The notes: a model not told the origin generated them from the letters alone. A stretch of 64,000 bases of DNA from Candidatus Obscuribacterales bacterium (GCA_021732025.1 JAKFVU010000059.1:1-64000), one strand, 5' to 3'; shown: positions 16,316 through 25,959, numbered from the stretch's first letter. Program-made: numbers and translations.

Positions 16316-18514
16316 ATGCTAAAACAGTCCAGAAACAGCTCACGTTTGGGCGATTTGCTCGTTCAAGCCGGAATATTAACCCAAATGCAGCTCTCTGACG
16401 CCGCTCGCAGTGCTAAAGCGAAGCGTATTCAAATTGGCCAAGCATTGGTAATGAACGGTGTAATTTCTCCACGCGACTTGCAGTCGGTTTTAGAAGCACA
16501 ATCAAATTTAAGAGACAAATCTGTCGAGCCTGCAGAAGCTCTACGCTGTCTCAAAATTGCCTACAAGCTCGGCGCATCATTCAAAGACATACTGGCCGAA
16601 TATGTTTCACCAAAACAAACACAGACAAGCAAACTAGGTGAACTACTAGTTGAATCAGGACTCGTCAGCTACGAAGTTCTTGCCAAAGCCGTTGAACAGA
16701 GCTACAGCACTGGCTTGCCTCTTGGTCGCATGCTGGTCTTGCACGAAACTATAAGCAACGATCTTCTCACTTTAGCACTAGACCTCCAAGTAAGAGTGCG
16801 CGATGAGATGATGACGAGGCAAGAGGCTCTAACCGCAATTCGCGCCGCCGCCGGCATGGCCCCCATTGCTCCTGGCACAATAGAAGAGAAGCCGGTCGCT
16901 GCCCCAGAAGGCCCACGCAAAAAAGGTCTACGCATCGGCGAGTTAATGGTGATGGCTGGCGTTCTCACTGAAACCGACGTTATGAACGCGCTTGAGTGGG
17001 GCCTCGTAAATCATCAGACAATTGGTAAGGTCTTAATTAGCCAAAATCTAGTTTCGCAGACACTGCTAGATGCCGCATTGTCTCTGCAAAAAATGGTTGA
17101 TCAAGAAAACTTCGAAGCGGCCAAGGCCAGTGAATGTCTGGCTCGCATACACAGCAGCGGCATTGCCCTAGAAGAAGCTCTGGCAGAAATTCGCGAAGAG
17201 AAAGTAGCGAAAGACGGCGAAGTCACATACGAAAAATTGTTGATGCTTGCTCGCGTTGTTAGCGAAGATGATCTTGAAGCAGCCTTTGATATCTCCACGC
17301 AAAGCGCCACTGTAATTGGCAAAATCTTAGTGCTGACCGGCCACATGGATGTGCCAACCCTGCAAGCCACCCTGCGCTGTTACCAACTTTTTTCTCGTGG
17401 GCTGCTTAGTCAAGACGACGCTGTCGTTACACTCGATTATTCACTGCACCAAAATAGTGAAGGCCCAATCAAATTTGATGACGCGCTTAAAGAACTAGGC
17501 TGGAACAAAGACAGAGGTTTGCGCTTAAAAGGCGAGCCGGCTCCAACACCAATGAGCCCCGAAGCGATGCAATCAGAAGCTGATGGCATTGATGCTCGAG
17601 AATCTGAAACTAGTTCTAAAACTGATTCTAAAACCGAAACTAAATCTGAATCTGAGTCTGCTGCAGATGAACAGGCCATACTGATAATGCCTGAAAGCAA
17701 GCCAGTTTTGGAAGATCCAGATAACATACCGGAGATGCCGGCAGATCAATCAGTTTCTGATATTGGACTTTCCGCCGACGACGATAGCGATGATGATCAA
17801 GATGATAGTGAGTCAAGCGATGAAGCGAAGCAAAACGCCAAAGCGAAAAAGCATTCACAAACTATTCAACCTGAAGATGCAAGGGCAAGCCGTTTAGCCA
17901 CTTTGATGCAAGGTCACAAACAAGGCGAGCGCGACTTACTGGCCAATTTCGATCCTAGTAACGATCCACCGGATGCCCTACATAAAGTCTTTGAACGTCT
18001 TGCGGCAAGCTACTTTACTCGCGGCAACTATACTCAAGCTCAAGTTATTTATGAACGCATGCTTGTGCATCGACTTAATCAAGTCGGTACAAGCGATACG
18101 GCCTTAGTGGCCGACTTCAACAATCTGGCTGGCGTATTAGTCGCCCAAGAAAAGTACAATCAAGCTGAGCCTTTCATGCGTCGTGCCGTGTCAATTTTAG
18201 ATGTAGCCAAAGAAGTTGATCAGCTCAAAGTTGCTGAGGCATTATCATTACTCGCGACTATTTATATGCGTCAAGACAAGCTGGCAGAAAGCGAGCCGCT
18301 AGTTAGACGAGCACTAGATATTAGACGCAAGAATTTATCGCCCGATCATCCTGACCTTGCTCAAACTCTTTCTGACTATGCCAAGATTCTGCGCAAAATG
18401 CAACGCGAAGAAGAAGCCGAAACTATGTATAAAGAAGCTCTTTTGATTCTCTCTAAAATTGAAGAAGAACAAAATGAACTCGACGCCAGCGACGGACAAG
18501 AAGCCGCTGAATAG
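16316..18514 (+). CDS. Four MshEN-like repeats fused to a TPR domain, no ATPase
   Basis: A 732-residue cytosolic protein starting at ATG 16316. Four repeats, each about 55 residues on a 98-residue period, begin near residues 10, 106, 206 and 304. They carry the paired motif seen in RLGDLLVQAGILTQMQLSDA, then QIGQALVMNGVISPRDLQSV. This is the N-terminal fold of type II secretion and MSHA ATPases, where RLGxxLVxxG is the c-di-GMP-binding pattern. Repeat 1 keeps it best; repeat 4 is degenerate. An acidic Ser/Asp/Glu linker (about 420-530) leads to kinesin-light-chain-type TPRs (about 565-715; LADFNNLAGVLVAQEKYNQA). No GspE ATPase domain is present. A multivalent nucleotide-sensing scaffold is inference. 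Confidence 0.82.
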   Translation: MLKQSRNSSRLGDLLVQAGILTQMQLSDAARSAKAKRIQIGQALVMNGVISPRDLQSVLEAQSNLRDKSVEPAEALRCLKIAYKLGASFKDILAEYVSPKQTQTSKLGELLVESGLVSYEVLAKAVEQSYSTGLPLGRMLVLHETISNDLLTLALDLQVRVRDEMMTRQEALTAIRAAAGMAPIAPGTIEEKPVAAPEGPRKKGLRIGELMVMAGVLTETDVMNALEWGLVNHQTIGKVLISQNLVSQTLLDAALSLQKMVDQENFEAAKASECLARIHSSGIALEEALAEIREEKVAKDGEVTYEKLLMLARVVSEDDLEAAFDISTQSATVIGKILVLTGHMDVPTLQATLRCYQLFSRGLLSQDDAVVTLDYSLHQNSEGPIKFDDALKELGWNKDRGLRLKGEPAPTPMSPEAMQSEADGIDARESETSSKTDSKTETKSESESAADEQAILIMPESKPVLEDPDNIPEMPADQSVSDIGLSADDDSDDDQDDSESSDEAKQNAKAKKHSQTIQPEDARASRLATLMQGHKQGERDLLANFDPSNDPPDALHKVFERLAASYFTRGNYTQAQVIYERMLVHRLNQVGTSDTALVADFNNLAGVLVAQEKYNQAEPFMRRAVSILDVAKEVDQLKVAEALSLLATIYMRQDKLAESEPLVRRALDIRRKNLSPDHPDLAQTLSDYAKILRKMQREEEAETMYKEALLILSKIEEEQNELDASDGQEAAE

Positions 18515-18525
18515 TAAATCATCAA

Positions 18526-18614
18526 AATACTTGAGTACTCAAGTATTCTCAAAAAACTAAATGCTTGTGTACACACGTATTTTCAAAAACAAAATAGTTG
18601 AGTACTCAAGTATT
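18526..18614. repeat. Three regularly spaced 22-bp palindromes
   Basis: Three related palindromes lie between two convergent genes. Copy 1 (18526-18547) is perfect, with half-site AATACTTGAGT. Copy 2 (18560-18581) is degenerate, built on GTGTACAC. Copy 3 (18593-18614) has one mismatched pair. Centres are 34 and 33 bp apart, about three helical turns. Each could form a hairpin and act as a two-way terminator, or bind a dimeric protein. Confidence 0.85.
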
Positions 18615-18646
18615 TTCTATAAAAGAGATATTTATTCTCAGAAATT

Positions 18647-19693
18647 TTAAAGACCAGCGGGCACGCCCATTAGCTCTTCAACGCGCAAGACGACTTCTTC
18701 AATGTCTTCAGTGGTCAAGCCAAAGTGCGTGACAGCTCGAATTCCTAGTTGGCCTTCTACAGCAACCAGCACGCCGATATCGCGCAGACGTCGAGCCAAT
18801 TCTTGAATAGACAAATCGGCTCTGTCACTTTCGAAGAAAACCATATTAGTGCGGTGCTTGGCCGGCGCCACCTGGATGCCTTCAATTTCAGAGAGACCTT
18901 GCGCTAGTTGCATAGCTAAAGTGTGATCGATATCGAGCCTTTCCACCATGTTATCGAGAGCCCAAATGCAGGCTGCAGCTAATACGCCAGACTGACGCAT
19001 ACCACCACCAAGGGCTTTGCGAATGCGGCGAGCCTTGCCAATAAATTCATGATTGCCACAAATAATTGAACCAGCTGGTGCGGCCAAACCCTTAGAAAAG
19101 CAAAACTGCACTGAATCTACGTGAGCCGTAAATTCTTCAATGCTAGCAAGTAAAGCACGGCTAGCATTAAACAAACGCGCGCCATCCAAATGCACTGCTA
19201 GGCCATTCTGTAAAGCAATCTCTTTGACCATGCGCATATAAGCTGGGGTTAGAGGCTGGCCGTTGTAGGTATTCTCTAAAGCAATAAGCTTAGTTGTGGT
19301 GCGGTGCACATTGTCATCATTGATGCAAAGATTGATTTGCTCAAGTGGCAGAGTGCCATCGGCTTCGTTAGTGATTGTCCGTAAGCTGACACCACCAAAG
19401 GCCGAAACACCGGCTTGTTCCCAGATAGCAATGTGAGAACGCGAGCCAAGAATAACTTCATCACCACGCTGGCAATGGGCCAGCACACTGCTGAGGTTGC
19501 CCATCGTGCCGGTTGGCACAAACAAAGCAGCATCTTTTCCAGTTAGCTGGGCGCAGCGCTCTTGCAACAAATTGACGGTGGGGTCTTCGCCGTAAACGTC
19601 GTCACCAAGTTCGGCCTTGGTCATGGCATCGCGCATTTCTTGAGGCGGAAGTGTCACTGTGTCACTACGCAAGTCAATTCTGGTTTTGTTCAT
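18647..19693 (-). CDS. ltaE: Low-specificity L-threonine aldolase
   Basis: A 348-residue PLP enzyme that splits L-threonine or L-allo-threonine to glycine and acetaldehyde. The family opening is present (IDLRSDTVTLPPQEMRDAM, then DDVYGEDPTVNLLQE). VHLDGARLFNA holds the Asp that pairs with the PLP nitrogen, and K201 in FCFSKGLAAPAGS forms the Schiff base. Length and motif order are complete. It follows aspartate kinase by 12 bp on the same strand, which makes a small aspartate-family amino-acid operon. The ATG start at 19693 follows a purine-rich AAAGAGAAAGAT. Confidence 0.93.
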   Translation of the reverse strand: MNKTRIDLRSDTVTLPPQEMRDAMTKAELGDDVYGEDPTVNLLQERCAQLTGKDAALFVPTGTMGNLSSVLAHCQRGDEVILGSRSHIAIWEQAGVSAFGGVSLRTITNEADGTLPLEQINLCINDDNVHRTTTKLIALENTYNGQPLTPAYMRMVKEIALQNGLAVHLDGARLFNASRALLASIEEFTAHVDSVQFCFSKGLAAPAGSIICGNHEFIGKARRIRKALGGGMRQSGVLAAACIWALDNMVERLDIDHTLAMQLAQGLSEIEGIQVAPAKHRTNMVFFESDRADLSIQELARRLRDIGVLVAVEGQLGIRAVTHFGLTTEDIEEVVLRVEELMGVPAGL

Positions 19694-19705
19694 ATCTTTC
19701 TCTTT

Positions 19706-21091
19706 TTAGGCACCGAAGAAATGCTTGTGTAGCTGCTTGACGGCATTGTCAGCGTCTTCGTTTAGAACCAAGAAACTCAAGTTGATATCAGAGGCACCGC
19801 CTGAAATTACCAAAATATTGATGTCTTTCATGGCACTGAAAACTTCACCAGCAATACCGCTGCTACCGCGGAATTGTCTACCGACAACAGTAACAATGGC
19901 TGTATTGTTTAAGACTTTGAGCTCGCCCCATTCAGCCAAATCTTCCTTGATCGCATCAAGATTTTCGGTCGAATCAATTGTAATTGACAGTGAAACTTCT
20001 GACGTAGCGATCAAGTCGATAGAAGTTTTATGGCGATCAAAAACAGTAAAGACTTTAGCGAGAAAGCCATGAGCCATGAGCATGCGCGGTGAGCTAATGA
20101 ACAGAGCTGTAATATTTTTCTTGGAAGCAATGGCGCAAATACGCTGAGAAAGCGGTATGTCTTTAGGATCTATTTTGCTGTCTGGAACATCAGCCTGAAT
20201 CAATGTGCCCGGACTATCAGGCCGCATTGTATTGAGCACTTTAACTGGAATGCTTTTCTCGACTGCGGGTTTAATCGTGAGCGGGTGCAAAACTTTTGCG
20301 CCAAAATACGCAAGTTCAGCGGCTTCTTGGAAGGTTACTTGAGCGATTACTTTGGCAGCTGGCACAATACGTGGATCGCAAGTCATCATGCCATCGACGT
20401 CTGTCCAAATTTCAATGCGCGAAGCATCGGCAGCAACACCAAGAATAGAAGCAGAATAATCTGAGCCACCACGACCAAGGGTGGTAGTGACACCATCAAT
20501 GGTAGAGCCTATGAAACCCTGACTAATAACAGTGAAGCCATCTTTGACTGCCTGACCGATTATCTTCTTAGCTCTGGTTTCAACTTCAGCCCAAAGCGGA
20601 TTGGCCTTGCCAAAAGTATCATCAGTTATCAATACTTGCCGGGCATCAACCCACTGTACTTTCAAGCCGCGACTGCTGGCATACTCGGCTAGAACACGAC
20701 TAGACAGCAACTCGCCAATTGATGAAACCACATCAAGAGAGCGTTTAGAGAGCTCGCCTAAATAATTGATACCGCGCAAGACTGACTCTAGTTCTTGCAA
20801 GTGGATATTTAAATCAGCAAGCAAGGCCTGGGCTTTCTCTGCGCTAAGTAGGCCCTTAACAGCATCAATGTGCTTCTGGCGGATCATTTCAATCTGAGCC
20901 AGAGCACCATCTAAATCACGACGGACCGCCAGGTTAGCCGCTTCAATCAAGGCGTTGGTTACGCCTGACATTGCTGAAACTACAACCAATGGCGGTCCGT
21001 CATTTTCTTTGGTTTTTGAAATCAGGGCGAACACCTGTTCAAAACGCTCTTTCGAGCCCACTGAAGTGCCACCGAATTTCATTACTATCAT
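19706..21091 (-). CDS. lysC: Aspartate kinase, monofunctional with ACT domains
   Basis: A 461-residue enzyme phosphorylating aspartate at the first step of lysine, threonine and methionine synthesis. The signature [16 protein letters not shown] is at residues 5-20. Substrate-binding [20 protein letters not shown] lies near residues 193-212. The C-terminal 140 residues form two ACT domains ([20 protein letters not shown], and [20 protein letters not shown]) for feedback inhibition. The long N-terminal insert resembles the E. coli LysC class more than the short Bacillus class. It sits 12 bp upstream of ltaE and 29 bp downstream of murA on the same strand. Confidence 0.94.
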   Translation of the reverse strand: MIVMKFGGTSVGSKERFEQVFALISKTKENDGPPLVVVSAMSGVTNALIEAANLAVRRDLDGALAQIEMIRQKHIDAVKGLLSAEKAQALLADLNIHLQELESVLRGINYLGELSKRSLDVVSSIGELLSSRVLAEYASSRGLKVQWVDARQVLITDDTFGKANPLWAEVETRAKKIIGQAVKDGFTVISQGFIGSTIDGVTTTLGRGGSDYSASILGVAADASRIEIWTDVDGMMTCDPRIVPAAKVIAQVTFQEAAELAYFGAKVLHPLTIKPAVEKSIPVKVLNTMRPDSPGTLIQADVPDSKIDPKDIPLSQRICAIASKKNITALFISSPRMLMAHGFLAKVFTVFDRHKTSIDLIATSEVSLSITIDSTENLDAIKEDLAEWGELKVLNNTAIVTVVGRQFRGSSGIAGEVFSAMKDINILVISGGASDINLSFLVLNEDADNAVKQLHKHFFGA

Positions 21092-21120
21092 TGCAGGACC
21101 CTAGAACTAGCTAAATCTGG

Positions 21121-22437
21121 TTATCTTCTCCAGACATCAGCGCCGAGGTCACGCAGTCTTTCTTCGAGCTTATCGTAGCCGCGGTCGAGGTGACTCAAAC
21201 CGGTTACTTCAGTTACGCCATCAGCACCGAGACCGGCGATGATTAGAGCAGCTGCAGCACGCAAGTCGCTAGACTTAACTTCAGCGCCCATCAATTTTGG
21301 CACACCTTTGACGATGGCTGAATTGGCTTTGAGCTGAATGTCGGCGCCCATTCTACGAAGCTCGCCCACTTGCATGAAGCGGTTCTCGTACATGGTCTCG
21401 GTCATGATTGAAGTGCCTTCAGCCACAGCCAGAACCGACATAAGTGGTGCTTGCAAATCAGTGGGGAAGCCAGGATATGGAACAGTGGTGACGTCGATTG
21501 CTTTTAGTCTGCCTTCGACTTTGATTTTGATTGTATCTGGTGCATAGATTGAGCACTCAGCACCCATTTCATGAATCTTGCTGATCACAGCATAGATGTG
21601 GTGAGCATTGGCACCATTGATGATGATTTCACCACCAGCAGCCATACAGGCATAGAGGAAAGTACCGACTTCAAGTCTGTCTGGAATAGTGTCGACTACG
21701 GCACCATGCAGTTCTTCTTGAGGAACACCGTCAATGACGATTTGGTAGGTACCAGCGCCAGTGATCTTGCCGCCCATGGCATTGATACAGTCAGCCAAGT
21801 TAACGATTTCAGGATCTTGAGCAGCATTCTCGATGATGGTCTGACCTTCAGCAAGAACAGCAGCCATCATGATATTTTCAGTGGCACCATTGCTTGGACG
21901 ATCAAGGTAGATGCGAGCACCAGTCAGTTTCTGAGTTGAGGCATAAACATAACCGTGATCAATGCCGACTTCAGCTCCGAGAAGCTTCAAGCCTTTTTCG
22001 TGCAAATCAATTCTACGTTCGCCGATAGCGCAACCGCCTGGTAGCGATACTTTGGCTTCTTTGCAGCGAGCAAGCAGAGGACCAAGCACGACGAACGATG
22101 CTCTTAATTGGCTAACGAGTTCGTAAGGAGCTTCAATTTCAGTAAGGTTAGTAGCGTCAATGCTAACTTCAGAATCTTTCACTTCAACTTTGGCGCCGAG
22201 GTGACGAAGCACTTCTGCCATCATGTGAACATCGGTCAAGTTAGGGACATTTCTTAAAACGGTAACGTCTTTAGCGAGAAGCGCAGCTGCCATCATTTTG
22301 AGAACAGCATTCTTGGCGCCGAAAATTCTTGTCTCACCACGAAGAGGCTTGCCGCCACGAATGATGATGCGTTCTTCGGCTTCCTGAGGCCCTTGTTTGG
22401 CTGGAGGATCTAGTCTGGTTGCTTGTGGTGGTGTCAT
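21121..22437 (-). CDS. murA: UDP-N-acetylglucosamine 1-carboxyvinyltransferase
   Basis: A 438-residue EPT-fold enzyme making the first committed precursor of peptidoglycan from UDP-GlcNAc and phosphoenolpyruvate in the cytosol. IFGAKNAVLKMMAAALLA near residues 38-55 carries the substrate Lys-Asn pair, and C136 in SLPGGCAIGERRID is the PEP-binding cysteine, so a fosfomycin-sensitive form is expected. PSNGATENIMMAAVLAEG and PYPGFPTDLQAPLMS are further family markers. The first 24 residues are a Pro/Gln-rich extension. It starts the murA, lysC, ltaE cluster; the start ATG follows GCAGGTAAC. Confidence 0.96.
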   Translation of the reverse strand: MTPPQATRLDPPAKQGPQEAEERIIIRGGKPLRGETRIFGAKNAVLKMMAAALLAKDVTVLRNVPNLTDVHMMAEVLRHLGAKVEVKDSEVSIDATNLTEIEAPYELVSQLRASFVVLGPLLARCKEAKVSLPGGCAIGERRIDLHEKGLKLLGAEVGIDHGYVYASTQKLTGARIYLDRPSNGATENIMMAAVLAEGQTIIENAAQDPEIVNLADCINAMGGKITGAGTYQIVIDGVPQEELHGAVVDTIPDRLEVGTFLYACMAAGGEIIINGANAHHIYAVISKIHEMGAECSIYAPDTIKIKVEGRLKAIDVTTVPYPGFPTDLQAPLMSVLAVAEGTSIMTETMYENRFMQVGELRRMGADIQLKANSAIVKGVPKLMGAEVKSSDLRAAAALIIAGLGADGVTEVTGLSHLDRGYDKLEERLRDLGADVWRR

Positions 22438-22756
22438 GTTACCTGCCGCTCATCTCGGGAGCTTGATTTCCAGCCCTTATAGGGCAGACAGTCACTGACG
22501 CATGGCTCCATTTAGCGAGGTGACTGGTTCGAATTTTTTGATACCGGGAAGCTTGAATGAAAGATTGGTTACTTTCCGCCTCTGTAGTAACTCTACAACG
22601 GCCAGGTAAACACAATGTTAAGCAAATTTCGGAAAGGCTTTTTTGTTCTGTTACGTTTTAGCCGCATCCTGTGCTGGTCTTACTTAAACCCATTGAAAAC
22701 AGTTATAAAGTAGGATGTTAAAGTGCGGTAAACTCTGGCTGCCAAGGGGAAATTTC
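22438..22756. other. Divergent intergenic region between murA and cytochrome c
   Basis: A 319-bp region with the murA start on one side and the cytochrome start on the other. It must hold both promoters, but no pair of -35/-10 hexamers stands out. No RNA gene, hairpin or repeat of note was seen. Confidence 0.4.
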
Positions 22757-23137
22757 ATGTCTTTTCGTCGCGTTTTTACAGTGGTGCTATCGATTTTTGG
22801 CACGGCTGTTTTGCTTGATGGCTGCGTTATGTCTGAAGAAATGAAGCGCATCGAAATAGTAAAGCGAGCACAACAACAAAGAGCCGAATCTGGATCTACC
22901 AATCTCAATGGCGAACAACTATTCTTCCGTAGTTGCAACACCTGCCACCCCAGTGGCCGAGCCAATCTTGGTCCTAGCCTCGAAAACCTGAGCAAAGATT
23001 TCCCTGACGACGCCTCACTAAAAGCCTTCTTGCGAAAAGGCAAAGGCATGATGCCTGCGCAGCCCAAAGAAGTGATTAACGACCAAGAAATGGACAACCT
23101 TGTCGATTATTTACGCAATCTCACTTTCGACAAGTAA
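22757..23137 (+). CDS. c-type cytochrome lipoprotein
   Basis: A 126-residue mono-haem cytochrome. ATG 22757 is preferred over 22715 because a GGGGA site precedes it and it opens on a signal peptide. The lipobox LLDGC (about residues 19-23) suggests lipid anchoring facing the periplasm. The haem-binding CNTCH lies near residue 61 in FFRSCNTCHPSG, and the likely axial Met is in KGKGMMPAQP. The pattern and the closing MDNLVDYLRNL helix fit the class I, cytochrome c6/c553-like group. The redox partner is unknown. A possible peculiarity is that the Met site offers two adjacent Met residues. Confidence 0.88.
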   Translation: MSFRRVFTVVLSIFGTAVLLDGCVMSEEMKRIEIVKRAQQQRAESGSTNLNGEQLFFRSCNTCHPSGRANLGPSLENLSKDFPDDASLKAFLRKGKGMMPAQPKEVINDQEMDNLVDYLRNLTFDK

Positions 23138-23163
23138 TAAAGCGGCTAAACCAAATTCTAAGA

Positions 23164-23772
23164 CTATTGAATAATCAACATTTCCAAAAGCCAAATCACT
23201 ACCGCTAAGAACAGCAAGAGCATGATCACGCGCGAGAGTAGCGCAGGGCTGGAAAGAATAATAGGCGGTATTGGTAAATACTTGATGAACACTTTGGCTA
23301 TGCGATCTCTATCACTTAGATAGATCGACGTGATTACCAGCGGCCAAAGCTGCTTCTTTCCGATGGTTGGATGATAAAGCACAAGAATTAACTCAGGGCT
23401 GAGATAGACCTTCTCAACCTGCTGCCAATTAACAGTTTTACGTTGTGGCCAATAGGGTCCGCGGTACTTGATGCCATGGCGGCTCAACTGCAAACTCGAA
23501 GGAGTGAGATACGGCCGCAAACCAACCATTACTGAAAGGGCAGCAATGCCTAAGAAAAAGCCTTCGATGTTGAACAGCAGCTTCCAGTCTTTGGCAAGCA
23601 GTAAAGGTGTCCAGCAATATTTGGCTAAACCAAGATAAGCAGAGGCTAGAATGAGACACATGAGCATTTCGCTGGGCTCTTTTTGCTCTACGAAATTGTC
23701 CTGAGCCTCTCCTTCAGTGTCAGAAGAGCCAATGTCAGCATAAGGATCGTATTCGTCAGGGGGCTGTGCCAT
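23164..23772 (-). CDS. Membrane protein with PH-like domain, hypothetical
   Basis: A 202-residue protein. An acidic N-terminal 35 residues precede two transmembrane helices (EMLMCLILASAYLGLAKYCW, and IEGFFLGIAALSVMVGL). Residues about 98-160 contain LQLSRHGIKYRGPYWPQRKT and a WQQVEKVYL strand, typical of bacterial PH-like (bPH) domains. A third hydrophobic helix lies at the C-terminus (VIMLLLFLAVVIWLLEMLII). No catalytic motif is visible. It converges with the cytochrome gene, 26 bp away. Function is unknown. Confidence 0.68.
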   Translation of the reverse strand: MAQPPDEYDPYADIGSSDTEGEAQDNFVEQKEPSEMLMCLILASAYLGLAKYCWTPLLLAKDWKLLFNIEGFFLGIAALSVMVGLRPYLTPSSLQLSRHGIKYRGPYWPQRKTVNWQQVEKVYLSPELILVLYHPTIGKKQLWPLVITSIYLSDRDRIAKVFIKYLPIPPIILSSPALLSRVIMLLLFLAVVIWLLEMLIIQ

Positions 23773-23866
23773 GCAGGCTAGAGTAGCTTAAATTCAGAGC
23801 CAGTGGCAAGTGGTAAAACCCGGTAAAAGCCACGAAAAAGCGGAATTTGGCGCCAGATCAAAAGAA

Positions 23867-25579
23867 TTAGCCAAATAACTCTTTGTTAGCAATATCAGCT
23901 CTCTGGCTCACTTCTGCTTTAATTTCAGCTGAGGCATTGTGCAAGTCGCCCACCCAGTCAAGGTCGGCCACGGCTTTATAAAAGTCTTGGTCAAAGGCCC
24001 GGGTGCGCACCACCACCGGCATAGGCACGGCATATCCTAAAACAAGGGCCTGCTGCTTAGGGTCCATCTGAGCCAAAACTGTACGCAAAGTTTGCGAGCC
24101 AGAAACCCCAGTAAACACAGCGTCGATATCTTTATCGTCATTGAGTAGTGCAGTGACCCTTGTGCCAATTTGACTGAGCACTTCTGGATCAATCCCTGAC
24201 GGCCTTTGATCAACAATGAGAAGAGTGACAAAATACTTGCGCATCTCTCTAGCGATAATACCGAATATGGTTTGCTTGGCCACGGCTGGAGAAAGAAATT
24301 TATGAGCCTCTTCAATCACAATCATCAACTTGCGTGGTGCCGGAACTCGCTCAGGATCACAAATGTAGAGTTCTGACTGGCGCACATATTCAGCGTGTAT
24401 GCGCCGGGTAATGATATTGGTGGCAAGCATGTAAGACAACAAGTTATTTTGCCGACCAAATTCTAGTACCACATGCTTTCCTGCCTGAATCTGAGACAAG
24501 ATCTCTTCTATATAGTTGTGACCAACTCGTGGTTTTAAATATGGTGTCTTTTGCACCACAGTATTGAGCCTACGCTGCAGAGTCTTCAGCGAGGTCGGAT
24601 GACCCTTAAAGTTCTGGCAAAATTCTTCTATCTCATCGCCCGACATATCGAGCAAAGTAGCGATCCAATCAGCGCCAATTTTTTCTTTGAAGATATAGGC
24701 ATTCTCGAGGGAGGCCTCAGTCAAATTTAGTTCGTTCTTGAGCAAATCAAGGTCTTCAATTTCAATTTGGTTATAGCCAATATAAAGTTCGCGAGCATCG
24801 GGAATGCCGCGAGCGCGCGAAGACTCACGGTCAAGCGAGAATACCACTACACTGTGCCCAAATAGTTGCTTGAGACCTTTGACCCGGGGAGCGGCTTTGC
24901 TTTCTGACATAGCCTGCCAGCCGTATTCATTGTGCATATCAAAAACCAGCACAGAGGCCAAATCTTTTTTGATGATACCGCTCAAGAAAATGCGGGTTAA
25001 AAACGATTTTCCCGTACCGGATTTTCCAAAAATTCCATTGGAGCGCTCAATAAATCTATTGAGGTCAATGCAAACCGGTGTCTCCATATTGAGTGGTCGG
25101 CCAATATTGAAGTGAGCGTTACTAGCATCGCTAGCATCTTCTTCACCAAAGACCAAAGCAAAATCAGATGAACTAGCCTCGTAGACCGGTGAAAAGTGCG
25201 ATGGAATAGTTTTCACTGGCCGCAACTCACGACCATCTCCCTCGTCGCCGTGATCCGAAGAAAGCGAATTAGGGCCCGACGATTTTTCGAGCATGAGCAT
25301 GGGCTGCAACTTAACGGTACCGAAAGTTGTCACTCCAGAGAGAACCGACATCAAAAACGGATCGGTCCGTGGCGGATTAAGCAAGATGCTTGGATTGGCG
25401 GCTGAAAGCGTTACGTCAGTGAGCATGCTAAAGAAGCGCGAATTTGCCCCTTCAACGACAACGAAGCGCCCCACTCTCAAATCCTCGACGCTTTGCTCGG
25501 TATCGAGCCGCATCTCAAGCCCTTGCGACAAAGAGCCTTGAATAATGATTCCCAGGTAGCTTGGCCGCGGCTTCACCAC
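23867..25579 (-). CDS. HerA-like ATP-binding protein (DUF87 family)
   Basis: A 570-residue P-loop ATPase of the FtsK-HerA class. An N-terminal beta-barrel (HAS-barrel-like, residues about 10-100) leads to Walker A GKSGTGKS at 185-192 and Walker B MIVIEEAHKFLSPAV near residue 410. An arginine-finger-type segment (MRKYFVTLLIVDQRPSGID) follows, with sensor GTRVTALLNDDKDID. HerA proteins form hexamers that move along DNA, usually with the nuclease NurA. No NurA gene is adjacent; instead a small unknown gene ends 3 bp upstream. The start is GTG 25579. DNA pumping is inferred from the family. Confidence 0.87.
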   Translation of the reverse strand: MVKPRPSYLGIIIQGSLSQGLEMRLDTEQSVEDLRVGRFVVVEGANSRFFSMLTDVTLSAANPSILLNPPRTDPFLMSVLSGVTTFGTVKLQPMLMLEKSSGPNSLSSDHGDEGDGRELRPVKTIPSHFSPVYEASSSDFALVFGEEDASDASNAHFNIGRPLNMETPVCIDLNRFIERSNGIFGKSGTGKSFLTRIFLSGIIKKDLASVLVFDMHNEYGWQAMSESKAAPRVKGLKQLFGHSVVVFSLDRESSRARGIPDARELYIGYNQIEIEDLDLLKNELNLTEASLENAYIFKEKIGADWIATLLDMSGDEIEEFCQNFKGHPTSLKTLQRRLNTVVQKTPYLKPRVGHNYIEEILSQIQAGKHVVLEFGRQNNLLSYMLATNIITRRIHAEYVRQSELYICDPERVPAPRKLMIVIEEAHKFLSPAVAKQTIFGIIAREMRKYFVTLLIVDQRPSGIDPEVLSQIGTRVTALLNDDKDIDAVFTGVSGSQTLRTVLAQMDPKQQALVLGYAVPMPVVVRTRAFDQDFYKAVADLDWVGDLHNASAEIKAEVSQRADIANKELFG

Positions 25580-25582
25580 GAG

Positions 25583-25855
25583 TTAAGACTTAGATTCGAA
25601 GCCAATTGCCACAGCAAAAACGTTAATGGCAGTGAGCCTATCGTCGCCACTGTATTCTTCCCGGCGAACAATGTCGCTTTCGTCGGCGCCGCGATACTCA
25701 GTGAGAGTATATACAACAGGCTCGTGCAGGCTTTTCTCGAGGCGGTAGAGATTGCCATTGACACCATTGGCTCCAATCAAGCCCCAGACTCCATCAAGTG
25801 CCTTGACAATGTCTTCGATTGTGTGAGGCCATTGAGCTCTTGTAACTATCATCAT
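25583..25855 (-). CDS. Small hypothetical protein paired with HerA-like ATPase
   Basis: About 90 residues, ending 3 bp before the HerA-like gene, so surely co-transcribed. ATG 25855 (or the adjacent 25852) is preferred, with GAGAAG upstream; an in-frame ATG at 25900 has no usable site. The sequence starts MMIVTRAQWPHTIEDIVKAL and looks like one alpha/beta domain (VWGLIGANGVNGNLYRLEK, then VVYTLTEYRGADESDIVRRE). There is no signal peptide, membrane segment or nuclease motif. No family is recognised. Its constant closeness to HerA would be the key test for a shared role. Confidence 0.62.
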   Translation of the reverse strand: MMIVTRAQWPHTIEDIVKALDGVWGLIGANGVNGNLYRLEKSLHEPVVYTLTEYRGADESDIVRREEYSGDDRLTAINVFAVAIGFESKS

Positions 25856-25959
25856 TTTTCTTCTCGAGTTTAAATAGATCAACTGTGACGTGCTCATCAT
25901 ACTTCTATAAGTTTGATCAGAGCAAAGGTTGAACTAGATTTAGCGCTAAGATAAAAATT

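Noticed and set aside
18526..18614. Triple palindrome considered as a CRISPR array
   Set aside because: Repeats are palindromic, differ from each other, the gaps are only about 12 bp, and no cas genes are present.
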